From: Ruminococcus sp. AF41-9
GTDB taxonomy: Bacteria > Bacillota > Clostridia > Lachnospirales > Lachnospiraceae
DNA: 20,148 nt
Reading direction: 5' to 3'
Assembly: GCF_003477525.1 (NCBI RefSeq)
Contig: NZ_QUDO01000065.1
Coordinates: forward strand, 1-20,148
The notes beneath the pieces are model-generated. The model was not told where the DNA came from. It saw only the letters and a program-made list of their open reading frames with translations, and did not search any database. Positions 7,341-15,231 of this stretch are shown here, piece after piece (within the stretch, counting starts at the first letter, position 1; every line of letters starts with the position of its first letter). The translations under genes and the position numbers were made by a program.

Positions 7341-8540
7341 ATGGCAACAAAGATTGATATTATCTCCGGTTTCCTTGGAGCCGGTAAAACTACACTGATC
7401 AAAAAACTTCTGAAAGAGGCTTATGCAGACGAACAGGTCGTACTGATCGAGAATGAGTTTGGTGAGATCGGTATTGACGGTGGTTTCCTGAAAGAAGCAG
7501 GAATTGAAATCCGTGAAATGAACTCTGGATGTATCTGCTGTTCTCTGGTTGGTGATTTCGGTACTTCTCTGAAAGAAGTCGTAGATAAATATCATCCGGA
7601 CAGAATCCTGATCGAGCCTTCAGGTGTCGGTAAATTATCTGATGTTATCAAAGCAGTACAGGGTGTTCAGGGAGACGTTGATATCGTACTGAACAGCTAC
7701 ACAACAGTTGTTGATGCAAAGAAATGCAAAATGTATATGAGAAACTTCGGTGAGTTCTTTAACAATCAGGTAGAATACGCAGGTGCGATCATCATGAGCC
7801 GTACAGATATCATTGATGAGAAGAAAGCACAGCAGGCGATGGAACTGCTTCGTGGAATCAACGGAAAAGCTGCCATTATCACAACTCCAATCGAGAAACT
7901 GGACGGAAAGAAGATTCTGGAAGTGATGGAAAAACCGGTTTCTCTGGCTGATGAACTGATGGCAGAAGAAGAGGTATGCCCGGAATGCGGACATGTGCAT
8001 GAACATGGAGAACATCATCATCATGACCATGATGACGAATGTGGCTGCGGACATGATCACGACCATGACGAACATGAGCATCATCATGATCACGAAGAGC
8101 ACGAACACCATCACGATCATGACGACCATGAACATCATCATGACCATGACGATGAATGTGGCTGCGGACACGATCACGACCATGAACATCATCATCACGA
8201 CCATGATGACGGGTGCGGCTGTGGACATGACCACCATGATCATCACCATCATCATGCAGATGAAGTCTTCACAAGCTGGGGCCGTGAGACAATTAAGAAG
8301 TATACAAGAGAAGGTCTTGAGAAGATGCTCGAAGCTCTTTCTGCTTCTGAAGATTATGGTATTATTCTCCGTGCAAAGGGAATGCTTCCAGCAGAGGACG
8401 GAACATGGATCTATTTCGATATGGTTCCGGAAGAAACTGAAATCCGTGAAGGTGCACCGGAATATACAGGCCGTCTTTGCGTGATCGGTTCTAAACTGAA
8501 AGAAGAGAAACTGGCAGAATTATTTGGTCTGGCAGAATAA
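7341..8540 (+). CDS. CobW-family GTPase with His-rich loop
   Basis: This 399-aa G3E GTPase of the COG0523 (CobW/YjiA/ZNG1) family probably uses GTP hydrolysis to deliver a metal ion to target proteins in the cytoplasm. Visible are the P-loop GFLGAGKT (10-17), the ENEFGEIGIDG segment (38-48), the metal-binding CxCC motif CICC (64-67), EPSG (92-95) and SRTD (153-156) in place of the usual NKxD. Residues ~213-306 are an insert with about 40 histidines, a leading CPECGH and three CGCGH clusters. This is a metal reservoir typical of zinc, nickel or cobalt handlers. A CobW C-terminal domain follows (~307-399). The metal is not shown by sequence. GGAG lies 10 bases before the ATG. It leads a likely operon with a second CobW-like gene and pth. 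Confidence 0.9.
   Translation: MATKIDIISGFLGAGKTTLIKKLLKEAYADEQVVLIENEFGEIGIDGGFLKEAGIEIREMNSGCICCSLVGDFGTSLKEVVDKYHPDRILIEPSGVGKLSDVIKAVQGVQGDVDIVLNSYTTVVDAKKCKMYMRNFGEFFNNQVEYAGAIIMSRTDIIDEKKAQQAMELLRGINGKAAIITTPIEKLDGKKILEVMEKPVSLADELMAEEEVCPECGHVHEHGEHHHHDHDDECGCGHDHDHDEHEHHHDHEEHEHHHDHDDHEHHHDHDDECGCGHDHDHEHHHHDHDDGCGCGHDHHDHHHHHADEVFTSWGRETIKKYTREGLEKMLEALSASEDYGIILRAKGMLPAEDGTWIYFDMVPEETEIREGAPEYTGRLCVIGSKLKEEKLAELFGLAE
7977..8258 (+). repeat. His-codon-rich repetitive segment
   Basis: The DNA is an irregular run of CAT/CAC and GAT/GAC codons with the block encoding ECGCGHDHDH recurring. It encodes the His/Asp-rich metal-binding loop of the CobW-family protein. Such low-complexity DNA can expand or contract by slippage, so its length probably varies between strains. 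Confidence 0.75.
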
Positions 8541-8607
8541 AAGAAGAAAAAATAAAAAAGGCGGTCTGTGAACTGCCGGAAAAGAAACAGGATAAAGGAA
8601 TAAAATT

Positions 8608-9558
8608 ATGGATGATATCAAAGTTCCCATTTATTTAGTCACGGGATTTCTGGAAAGTGGAAAAACAACTTTTCTGGACTTTACATTACAGCAGGATTAT
8701 TTTTCCATTGACGGAAAGACACTGCTGATCCTTTGCGAAGAAGGCGAAGAAGAATATGATATGGATAAACTGAAACTTGCAAACACAGTTGTGGAAGTGA
8801 TCGAAGATGAAGAAGATCTGACACCACAGCGTCTGGCTGCCATGGATATCATCCATCAGCCGGAACGTGTTGTGATCGAGTACAACGGAATGTGGCTTGT
8901 AAGTAAATTTGAACAGATGGAACTGCCGGAAGGCTGGGGAATCGAGCAGGAGATCACCTGTGTAGATGCCACAACTTATCAGGTTTATATGGCAAACATG
9001 AAATCTCTGTTCATGGATATGATCAGAAATACAGATATGGTTATCTTTAACCGCTGCAAAGAGGGTGATCCGCTTCCTGCATACAGACGTGGAATCAAGG
9101 TTGCCAACCAGAGTGCAGAAATTATCTTTGAGGATGAAGAGGGCGAGATGGATGACATTTTCCAGGATGAAATGCCATTTGATATTGATGCACCGATCAT
9201 CGAACTGCCGCCGGAAGACTATGGAATCTGGTTTGTGGATGCCATGGATCATCCGGATAAGTATGCCGGAAAAATTGTCCGCTTTAAAGGCCGTGTCATG
9301 AAACCGCGCGGAATGGGAAGCAAATTCTTTGTACCGGGCCGTGTGGCAATGACCTGCTGTGCAGACGATACGACATTCCTGGGATATGTCTGCAGAAGTG
9401 ATTATGCTCCTCATATCAAAGAAGGGAGCTGGGTAGAAGTAACTGCAAAAGTTGCCTTTGAATACCGTTCTGAGTATCAGGATGAGGGTATCGTACTTTA
9501 TGCAAGCGATGTAAAAGAATGCGAACCACTGAAAGATGAGATGGTATATTTTAACTAA
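8608..9558 (+). CDS. diverged CobW-like GTPase fused to YcgQ-like domain
   Basis: This 316-aa protein has two parts. Residues 1-~200 are a CobW-like G domain: a good P-loop GFLESGKT (13-20), EYNG (91-94) where the neighbour has EPSG, and a degenerate FNRCKEGD (147-154) where NKxD is expected. The CxCC metal motif is absent; LCEEGEEEY occupies that region. Residues ~205-310 resemble the soluble C-terminal domain of YcgQ/TIGR03943 proteins, with VRFKGRV and MTCCADD (248-254). YcgQ and its permease partner YcgR occur with COG0523 GTPases in zinc-responsive loci of Bacillus. A role in metal homeostasis is inferred. GTP binding is likely; metal binding through CxCC is not. AAAGGA lies 8 bases before the ATG, 67 bases after the first CobW gene and 20 bases before pth. 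Confidence 0.75.
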   Translation: MDDIKVPIYLVTGFLESGKTTFLDFTLQQDYFSIDGKTLLILCEEGEEEYDMDKLKLANTVVEVIEDEEDLTPQRLAAMDIIHQPERVVIEYNGMWLVSKFEQMELPEGWGIEQEITCVDATTYQVYMANMKSLFMDMIRNTDMVIFNRCKEGDPLPAYRRGIKVANQSAEIIFEDEEGEMDDIFQDEMPFDIDAPIIELPPEDYGIWFVDAMDHPDKYAGKIVRFKGRVMKPRGMGSKFFVPGRVAMTCCADDTTFLGYVCRSDYAPHIKEGSWVEVTAKVAFEYRSEYQDEGIVLYASDVKECEPLKDEMVYFN

Positions 9559-9578
9559 ATCAGGCAGGAGAAACAGAG

Positions 9579-10160
9579 ATGTATTTAGTAGTTGGCCTGG
9601 GAAATCCCGGGAAGCAGTATGAAGCGACACGCCACAACATGGGATTTGACACCATTGATCATCTGGTGGAAGATTACAATGTCCCGCAGGGCGGCGTGAA
9701 GTTTAATGCCATGTACGGAAAGACCATGATCGGCGGGGAAAAGGTGATTCTGATGAAACCTCTTTCCTTTATGAACCTGAGTGGCGGACCTGTCCGTGAA
9801 ATGGCAAATTATTTTAAGGTTGATCCGGAGACAGAGCTGATCGTCATTTACGATGATATTGATCTGGAGCCGGGACAGCTTCGTATCCGCAAGCAGGGAA
9901 GCGCAGGCGGACACAATGGAATCAAAGACATTATCCGTCAGCTTGGAACAGAGAAATTTCTCCGTATCAAAGTCGGCGTAGGTGCGAAGCCTAAGGGATG
10001 GGATCTGGCAGATCACGTTCTTGGCAGATTTTCCACAGAGGACAGAAAACTTGTGGATGAAGCAATTGAAAAAGCTGCAAAGGCTGTGGATATCATGATC
10101 TCACAGGGCGCAGATGCAGCAATGAATGAATACAACAGAAAAGTACCTGTACAGAAGTAG
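9579..10160 (+). CDS. pth: peptidyl-tRNA hydrolase
   Basis: The enzyme releases tRNA from peptidyl-tRNAs that drop off ribosomes, and is essential in most bacteria. At 193 aa it has the usual length. It shows the N-terminal signature VVGLGNPGKQYEATRHNMGF with Asn9 and the catalytic His19, the second motif MKPLSFMNLSGGPV, and YDDIDLEPGQLRIR with its conserved Asp, followed by GSAGGHNGIKDI. All active-site residues seem intact. GGAG lies 8 bases upstream of the ATG. It starts 20 bases after the CobW/YcgQ fusion gene, so it is probably the last gene of that transcript. mfd follows downstream, and pth next to mfd is a common arrangement in Firmicutes. Confidence 0.96.
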   Translation: MYLVVGLGNPGKQYEATRHNMGFDTIDHLVEDYNVPQGGVKFNAMYGKTMIGGEKVILMKPLSFMNLSGGPVREMANYFKVDPETELIVIYDDIDLEPGQLRIRKQGSAGGHNGIKDIIRQLGTEKFLRIKVGVGAKPKGWDLADHVLGRFSTEDRKLVDEAIEKAAKAVDIMISQGADAAMNEYNRKVPVQK

Positions 10161-10223
10161 AAAGAAACAGAAGAGGATGATTTTATCCTTCTGTTATGAA
10201 GAGACAGGGAATAAAGGGATGAG

Positions 10224-10274
10224 AAGCGGTAGCTGTTAAGGATGAAAGAGAGAAAACAGATACCGCTTTTCTCT
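10224..10274 (+). promoter_or_regulatory. overlapping alternative hairpins, pth-mfd gap
   Basis: AAGCGGTA (10224-10231) can pair with TACCGCTT (10261-10268). AGAGAAAA (10249-10256) can pair with TTTTCTCT (10267-10274). The two stems share 10267-10268 and largely exclude each other. No long T-run follows. This may be a weak terminator after pth or a switchable leader ahead of mfd. Confidence 0.35.
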
Positions 10275-10286
10275 TGTGTTATTTGA

Positions 10287-10330
10287 TTATGAGCAGGTAG
10301 CGAAGCGGATGCTTTTATCTGCTTGATCAG
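10287..10330 (+). repeat. small hairpin element, copy 1
   Basis: The copy starts TTATGAGCAG, then GTAGCGAAGCGGAT, a 6-base loop, ATCTGCTT and GATCAG. AAGCGGAT (10303-10310) pairs with ATCTGCTT (10317-10324) with one G-U. It lies just ahead of the mfd ribosome site. A second copy at 16410-16454 shares 23 of the first 24 bases and keeps the stem. Confidence 0.65.
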
Positions 10331-10347
10331 GTTATTCGGGGGTGAAT

Positions 10348-13300
10348 ATGAAAGCATTTTTGACACCTCTGCAGGGACTTGCAGAGTTTGAGGAAATAAA
10401 GGAACAGAGCAAAAAGAATAAAGGGATTCTGCAGGTTTCGGGATGTCTGGAATCACAGAAATCTCATCTGATGTATGGACTTTCAGGCATTGCGCCGTAT
10501 CGTCTGATCCTGGCAGAAGATGAACGCAGAGCCAGAGAAATTTATGAGGATTATCGTTTTTATGATAAAAACATATATGCATATCCGGCGAAAGATCTGC
10601 TGTTTTTTCAGGCGGATATTCATGGAAATCTTCTGATCAGACAGAGGATGAAAGTCATCCGGGCATTGCTGGAGGAAGAGGAACTGACCGTTGTCACCAG
10701 CATTGACGGATGTATGGATTTTCTGGAAACTCTGGAGAAAATAAAGAGCCAGTTAATTCATTATGAGAGTGACAGTACCGTGGATATGGATGCGCTCAAA
10801 GAGAATCTGGTAAAGCTTGGATACGAGCGGGTTGGACAGGTGGAGATGCCGGGGCAGTTTTCCATCCGCGGAGGTATTGTGGATATTTACTGTCTTACAG
10901 AGGAGAATCCGTGGAGAATTGAGCTGTGGGGAGATGAGATTGATTCTATCCGCAGTTTTGATGCGGAGAGTCAGCGTTCTCTGGAAAATCTGGAGGAAGT
11001 TACGATCTATCCGGCGGTGGAACATACGGGAGAACCGGATATGGTATCCTTTCTGGATTATTTTCCGAAAGAAAAATCCGTGATCTTTCTGGATGAACCG
11101 AACCGACTGACAGAAAAAGGGCAGGCTGTGGAGGAAGAATACCGCCAGAGCCGGATGCACAGAGAGGAAAAAGGCAGTCAGAATCTTCCGGAAAACTGGC
11201 TTTGTTCTTTTGAACAGCTTCAGAAAGAACTGAATAAGCGAAACTGCATTTCTGTCTGTGCGCTGGAGCCAAAGCAGGCAGGATGGAAGGTCAGAGAGAA
11301 ATTTTATCTGGAAGTGAAATCTGTCAGCTCTTATAACAGCAGTTTTGAACTTCTGGTAAAGGATTTACAGCAGTATAAGAAACAGGGATATCGGATCGCA
11401 CTTCTGTCCGGCTCCCGTACCAGGGCAGAGCGACTGGCAAAGGATCTTCAGGCAGAAGAACTGTCTGCTTTTTACGGGCAGGATTATGACAGGGAAATTC
11501 AGCCCGGAGAGATCATGGTGGTTTATGGTCATGCGAAGAAGGGATTTGAATATCCACTGATCAAATTTGCAGTGATGACAGAGTCAGATATTTTCGGCCA
11601 GGAGCAGAAAAAAAAGAAGAAGAAAAAGAATTATAACGGTAAAAGGATTCAGGATTTCGCGGAACTTTCCATCGGAGATTTCGTTGTTCATGAGAAGCAT
11701 GGACTGGGAATTTACCGTGGAATCGAGAAGGTGGAAGTGGACCGGATTGTCAAGGATTATATCAAGATTGAGTACCGGGGAGGCAGCAATCTTTATATTC
11801 TGGCAACTCAGCTTGACTGTCTGCAGAAATATTCCGGAGCGGATACTGCGAAAGTGCCGAAGCTGAATAAACTTGGCACTCAGGAATGGAATAAGACCAA
11901 AAGCAAAGTCCGTGGTGCGGTAAAAAATATCGCAAAAGAACTGGTGGAACTTTATGCGGTGCGTCAGGAAAAAGAAGGCTATGTCTGTGGTCCGGATACG
12001 GTATGGCAGGGAGAGTTTGAGGAAATGTTTCCGTATGAGGAGACAGAGGATCAGCTCAGCGCCATTGAAGATGCCAAGAAGGATATGGAGAGCACGAAGA
12101 TCATGGACCGTCTGATCTGCGGAGATGTCGGCTATGGGAAAACAGAAGTTGCCCTGCGTGCGGCTTTCAAGGAAGTGCAGGAGAGCAGACAGGTGGCGTA
12201 TCTGGCACCGACAACGATTCTGGCGCAGCAGATTTATAATACTTTTGTCCAGAGAATGAAAGAGTTTCCGGTGCGCGTGGAACTGCTCTGCCGTTTCCGG
12301 ACTCCGGCACAGCAGAAAAAAGCCATCGAAGATCTGAAAAAGGGTCAGGTGGATGTGATCATCGGAACTCACAGAATCCTTTCCAAAGATGTGCAATTTA
12401 AAAATCTGGGACTTCTGATCATTGATGAGGAACAGCGTTTCGGGGTTACACATAAGGAAAAGATCAAGCAGTTGAAGAAGGACGTGGATGTGCTGACACT
12501 TACGGCGACTCCGATTCCGCGTACCCTTCATATGAGTCTGATCGGAATCCGTGATATGAGTGTTCTGGAAGAACCGCCGATGGATCGAATGCCAATCCAG
12601 ACTTATGTTATGGAGTATGATGAGGAGACAGTCCGCGAAGCAATCAACAGAGAGCTGCGCAGAGGCGGCCAGGTATATTATGTTTATAATCGTGTGACAG
12701 ACATTGCGGAAGTTGCATTGCGGATTTCGAAGCTGGTGCCGGATGCGAGGGTGGATTTTGCCCACGGACAGATGAGCGAGCGGGAACTGGAAAATGTCAT
12801 GTATGGATTTGTCAACGGAGAAATCGATGTGCTGGTTTCTACCACGATCATTGAAACCGGGCTGGATATTTCCAATGTCAATACCATGATCATCCACGAT
12901 TCTGACAGATACGGACTTTCCCAGCTTTATCAGCTTCGTGGAAGAATCGGGCGTTCCAACAGAACCGCGTATGCATTCTTGATGTACAGGCAGAACGTGA
13001 TGCTGAAAGAGACAGCGGAGAAACGTCTGGCTGCGATCAGGGAGTATACGGATCTGGGAAGCGGATTCAAGATTGCCATGAGGGATCTGGAACTTCGTGG
13101 TGCTGGAAATTTGCTGGGTGCACAGCAGCATGGACATATGAATGCAGTGGGATACGATCTTTACTGTAAGATGCTCAGTGAAGCGGTCAAAGAGGCGAAA
13201 GGGATTCATACGATGGAAGATTTTGAGACTTCTATTGATTTGAATATTGATGCATTTATCCCGGATTCCTATATCAGCAATGAGTTTCAGAAACTGGATA

Positions 13301-13665
13301 TTTATAAGAGGATTGCGGGAATTGAGACGCAGCAGGATTATGATGATATGCTCGAAGAACTGCTGGACCGCTTCGGAGAACCTGGAAAGGCAGTGCTCAA
13401 TCTGCTGGCGATCGCGAAACTGAAAGCGATTGCGCACCAGGGCTATGTGACAGAGATCAAGCAGATTGGAAAGAGTGTGCGCATTACACTTTACAAAAAG
13501 GCGAAACTCAATCCGGAGGGAATCCCGGTGCTGATGCAGAAGTACAGGAGAGGATTGCAGTTTAAGAATGAACAGGAACCGAAGTTTATTCTGGAACCGC
13601 AGGGAAATCTGATTCTGGCACTGACGGATTTTGCACAGGAGTTAAAAGAGCTGGCGGAAGAATAA
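10348..13665 (+). CDS. mfd: transcription-repair coupling factor Mfd
   Basis: Mfd is a DNA translocase that pushes stalled RNA polymerase off damaged DNA and recruits UvrA. The protein is 1105 aa, slightly shorter than the E. coli and B. subtilis enzymes. In order it has a UvrB-like N-terminal module (to ~360), a Lys7 linker (421-427), the RNA-polymerase-interacting domain ([15 protein letters not shown] from 444), the SF2 motor with GDVGYGKT (592-599), DEEQ (693-696) and [12 protein letters not shown], the motif with QLRGRIGRS, and the C-terminal TRCF domain. All key motifs are intact. ATG at 10348 is chosen over GTG 10342 because GGGGG at 10338-10342 is the ribosome site and would overlap the GTG. 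An A8 run at 11608-11615 encodes part of the Lys linker and is a possible slippage point. Confidence 0.97.
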   Translation: MKAFLTPLQGLAEFEEIKEQSKKNKGILQVSGCLESQKSHLMYGLSGIAPYRLILAEDERRAREIYEDYRFYDKNIYAYPAKDLLFFQADIHGNLLIRQRMKVIRALLEEEELTVVTSIDGCMDFLETLEKIKSQLIHYESDSTVDMDALKENLVKLGYERVGQVEMPGQFSIRGGIVDIYCLTEENPWRIELWGDEIDSIRSFDAESQRSLENLEEVTIYPAVEHTGEPDMVSFLDYFPKEKSVIFLDEPNRLTEKGQAVEEEYRQSRMHREEKGSQNLPENWLCSFEQLQKELNKRNCISVCALEPKQAGWKVREKFYLEVKSVSSYNSSFELLVKDLQQYKKQGYRIALLSGSRTRAERLAKDLQAEELSAFYGQDYDREIQPGEIMVVYGHAKKGFEYPLIKFAVMTESDIFGQEQKKKKKKKNYNGKRIQDFAELSIGDFVVHEKHGLGIYRGIEKVEVDRIVKDYIKIEYRGGSNLYILATQLDCLQKYSGADTAKVPKLNKLGTQEWNKTKSKVRGAVKNIAKELVELYAVRQEKEGYVCGPDTVWQGEFEEMFPYEETEDQLSAIEDAKKDMESTKIMDRLICGDVGYGKTEVALRAAFKEVQESRQVAYLAPTTILAQQIYNTFVQRMKEFPVRVELLCRFRTPAQQKKAIEDLKKGQVDVIIGTHRILSKDVQFKNLGLLIIDEEQRFGVTHKEKIKQLKKDVDVLTLTATPIPRTLHMSLIGIRDMSVLEEPPMDRMPIQTYVMEYDEETVREAINRELRRGGQVYYVYNRVTDIAEVALRISKLVPDARVDFAHGQMSERELENVMYGFVNGEIDVLVSTTIIETGLDISNVNTMIIHDSDRYGLSQLYQLRGRIGRSNRTAYAFLMYRQNVMLKETAEKRLAAIREYTDLGSGFKIAMRDLELRGAGNLLGAQQHGHMNAVGYDLYCKMLSEAVKEAKGIHTMEDFETSIDLNIDAFIPDSYISNEFQKLDIYKRIAGIETQQDYDDMLEELLDRFGEPGKAVLNLLAIAKLKAIAHQGYVTEIKQIGKSVRITLYKKAKLNPEGIPVLMQKYRRGLQFKNEQEPKFILEPQGNLILALTDFAQELKELAEE

Positions 13666-13712
13666 AGCTCGGAAAGAAAATCTGAATGAAAGATTGATCA
13701 GGGCCCAAAAGG

Positions 13713-13746
13713 TGATAAATGTGTGAATTGTATCACATATTTATCA
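13713..13746 (+). promoter_or_regulatory. CRP-like palindrome, candidate operator
   Basis: TGATAAATGTGTGA (13713-13726) and TCACATATTTATCA (13733-13746) form 14 pairs with one G-U around ATTGTA. The core is TGTGA-N6-TCACA, the CRP-type half-site arrangement. Its centre lies about 60 bases upstream of the predicted transcription start, where class I activators bind. No T-run follows on either strand, so a terminator for mfd is less likely. Confidence 0.55.
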
Positions 13747-13753
13747 ATTTACC

Positions 13754-13782
13754 TTGCCCTCTGAGGGAAAAAAGTTTATACT
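13754..13782 (+). promoter_or_regulatory. promoter for foldase gene
   Basis: TTGCCC (13754-13759) and TATACT (13777-13782) are separated by 17 bases. The predicted start of transcription is near 13789, about 54 bases before the chosen start codon. Confidence 0.65.
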
Positions 13783-13795
13783 CTAATAATAGCTA

Positions 13796-13825
13796 AGTCT
13801 GGACATAATGAAAAAGATCCGGACT
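13796..13825 (+). promoter_or_regulatory. leader hairpin near ribosome site
   Basis: AGTCTGGA (13796-13803) pairs with TCCGGACT (13818-13825), eight pairs with one G-U and a 14-base loop. It ends 7 bases before the GGAGG ribosome site, at the 5' end of the predicted mRNA, so it may stabilise the transcript or tune translation. Confidence 0.4.
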
Positions 13826-13842
13826 GATGAATGGAGGAAGAA

Positions 13843-15141
13843 ATGAAAGAAATGGTAAAGAGAACAGCCGTTGTGACACTGGCAGGCGTGATGTCAGTGG
13901 GAATGCTCTCCGGCTGTGGAAGTAAAGATTTAGATGGAACAAAGACAGTGGCTACCGTAGATGGAACAGACATCCCGCTTGGAGTTGTCAGCCTTTATGC
14001 CCGTGAACAGCAGCAGCAGACTACTTCCATGTATTTAAGCTATATGGGAAGTGCTGACAATATCTGGGATCAGACAGCAGATGAAGATTCCGGAGAAACT
14101 TATGGTGATCAGGCAGTTACCAGCAGCCTGAAATCCATTGAGAAAATGTACATCCTGAAGGAAAAAGCTTCTGACTATGATGTAGCACTGACAGATGATG
14201 ACGAGACAGCGATTGCTGATGCTGCATCCGGGTTCATGGCTTCCAATGGCGAAGATACGATCAAAGAACTTGGTGTCACAGAAGATCAGGTAAAGACATT
14301 ACTGGAACTTCAGACTATCCAGAAGAAGATTTATGATCCGGTTGTTGCAGAGGGAAATATTACAGTTTCTGATGATGAAGCAAATCAGACAACCTTTACT
14401 TATGTAAGTATTTCTACAAGCGGTGATGATATCACAGATGAAGAGAAAGAAACCAAGAAAGAACAGGCACAGGAGATTCTGGATAAGATGAAAGAAGATC
14501 CGACTGCTGATATGAGTGAGATCGCAAGTGGTGTAGATGAAAGCTATTCCGCAGTACAGGGTAACTTTACGACAAAAGAGAGCGAAGATGAGGATTCCAG
14601 TTCTTCCGCATATCCGGAAGAAGTTCTGACCGTTTTACGTGGACTCAAAGAAGGTGAAGTTGCAGACGATATTATCGAGACAGATACAGGATACTATGTA
14701 GTAAGGCTGGATAAGATCAATGATGAAGATGCAACTGCATCCAAGAGAGAATCTCTTCAGAACTCCAAGGAAAGCACTTACTATACAGAGACAACTGACA
14801 AGTGGGTGGATGATGCAGACATCACTGTAAATAAGAAAGTTCTGAAAACACTTAAGATCACAGACAAACATACATTTACAGCCCCGACCTCCACACCAAC
14901 TCCGTCACCGGAAGCAACCCCGGAGGTAACTGAGGCAGCAGAGGAAGCTGATGTAACAGAAACACCGGAAGCAACTCCGACAGAAGAAGCGGAAGCAGAA
15001 GCAACAGAGACACCGGAGGCAACTCCGACAGAAGAGGCGGAAGCAGAAGCAACAGAGACACCGGAGACAACCCCGACAGAAGAAGCGGAAGCAGAAGCGA
15101 CAGAAACACCGGAAGCAACTCCAACAGAGGCAGCAAAATAA
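13843..15141 (+). CDS. PrsA/SurA-like foldase lipoprotein
   Basis: This 432-aa exported lipoprotein is a likely extracytoplasmic folding factor of the parvulin/SurA type. The signal peptide ends at lipobox Cys25 (GMLSGC). A SurA_N-like region begins with VATVDGTDIPLGVVSLYARE (~36-55). A parvulin-like segment lies at about 182-297, with AQEILDKMKEDPTADMSEIA, then LKEGEVADDIIETDTGYYVV. The match is recognisable but divergent, so isomerase activity is uncertain. The C-terminus (~345-432) is a Thr/Pro/Glu-rich tail with 16-residue repeats that may span the wall. ATG 13843 is chosen because GGAGG at 13833-13837 sits 5 bases before it; an ATG at 13831 would overlap that site. It has its own promoter with a CRP-like palindrome upstream and a strong terminator. 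Confidence 0.82.
   Translation: MKEMVKRTAVVTLAGVMSVGMLSGCGSKDLDGTKTVATVDGTDIPLGVVSLYAREQQQQTTSMYLSYMGSADNIWDQTADEDSGETYGDQAVTSSLKSIEKMYILKEKASDYDVALTDDDETAIADAASGFMASNGEDTIKELGVTEDQVKTLLELQTIQKKIYDPVVAEGNITVSDDEANQTTFTYVSISTSGDDITDEEKETKKEQAQEILDKMKEDPTADMSEIASGVDESYSAVQGNFTTKESEDEDSSSSAYPEEVLTVLRGLKEGEVADDIIETDTGYYVVRLDKINDEDATASKRESLQNSKESTYYTETTDKWVDDADITVNKKVLKTLKITDKHTFTAPTSTPTPSPEATPEVTEAAEEADVTETPEATPTEEAEAEATETPEATPTEEAEAEATETPETTPTEEAEAEATETPEATPTEAAK
14962..15141 (+). repeat. 48-bp tandem repeat, about 3.7 copies
   Basis: Units begin at 14962, 15010 and 15058, with a partial unit from 15106 to the stop. Each full unit encodes TPEATPTEEAEAEATE; the third has TPETTP and the last ends TPEATPTEAAK. 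The copies are nearly identical in DNA, indicating recent expansion in the foldase tail. Confidence 0.92.
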
Positions 15142-15167
15142 CAGGTGAAAAAATAAGCAAATAAAAG

Positions 15168-15222
15168 AAAGCGGTCATATCACGAAAACAGATCAGAGAT
15201 TTTCGTGTATGGCTGCTTTTTT
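15168..15222. terminator. bidirectional intrinsic terminator
   Basis: An arm at 15168-15188 pairs with 15200-15219 over about 20 pairs, with two G-U pairs and one bulged T. T-runs follow on both strands (15220-15222 on +, and the T-rich complement of 15153-15170 on -). It lies between the foldase gene and the convergent cyclase gene and can serve both. Confidence 0.88.
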
Positions 15223-15231
15223 GTAGATGGA

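Noticed and set aside
7977..8258. CRISPR-like or minisatellite array
   Set aside because: The repeats have no constant unit with unique spacers and are explained by His/Asp codons in a metal-binding loop.
10178..10240. A 20-codon leader peptide ahead of mfd
   Set aside because: The only ribosome-like sequence abuts the ATG with no spacing, and there is no run of regulatory codons.
11584..13437. A 617-codon open frame on the - strand
   Set aside because: It lies fully antisense to the motif-rich part of mfd, has a Leu/His/Ile-rich composition typical of a reverse-strand shadow, and has no ribosome site.
13831..13842. Earlier ATG as the start of the foldase gene
   Set aside because: It would overlap the GGAGG ribosome site that serves the ATG at 13843, and would lengthen the signal peptide with acidic residues.
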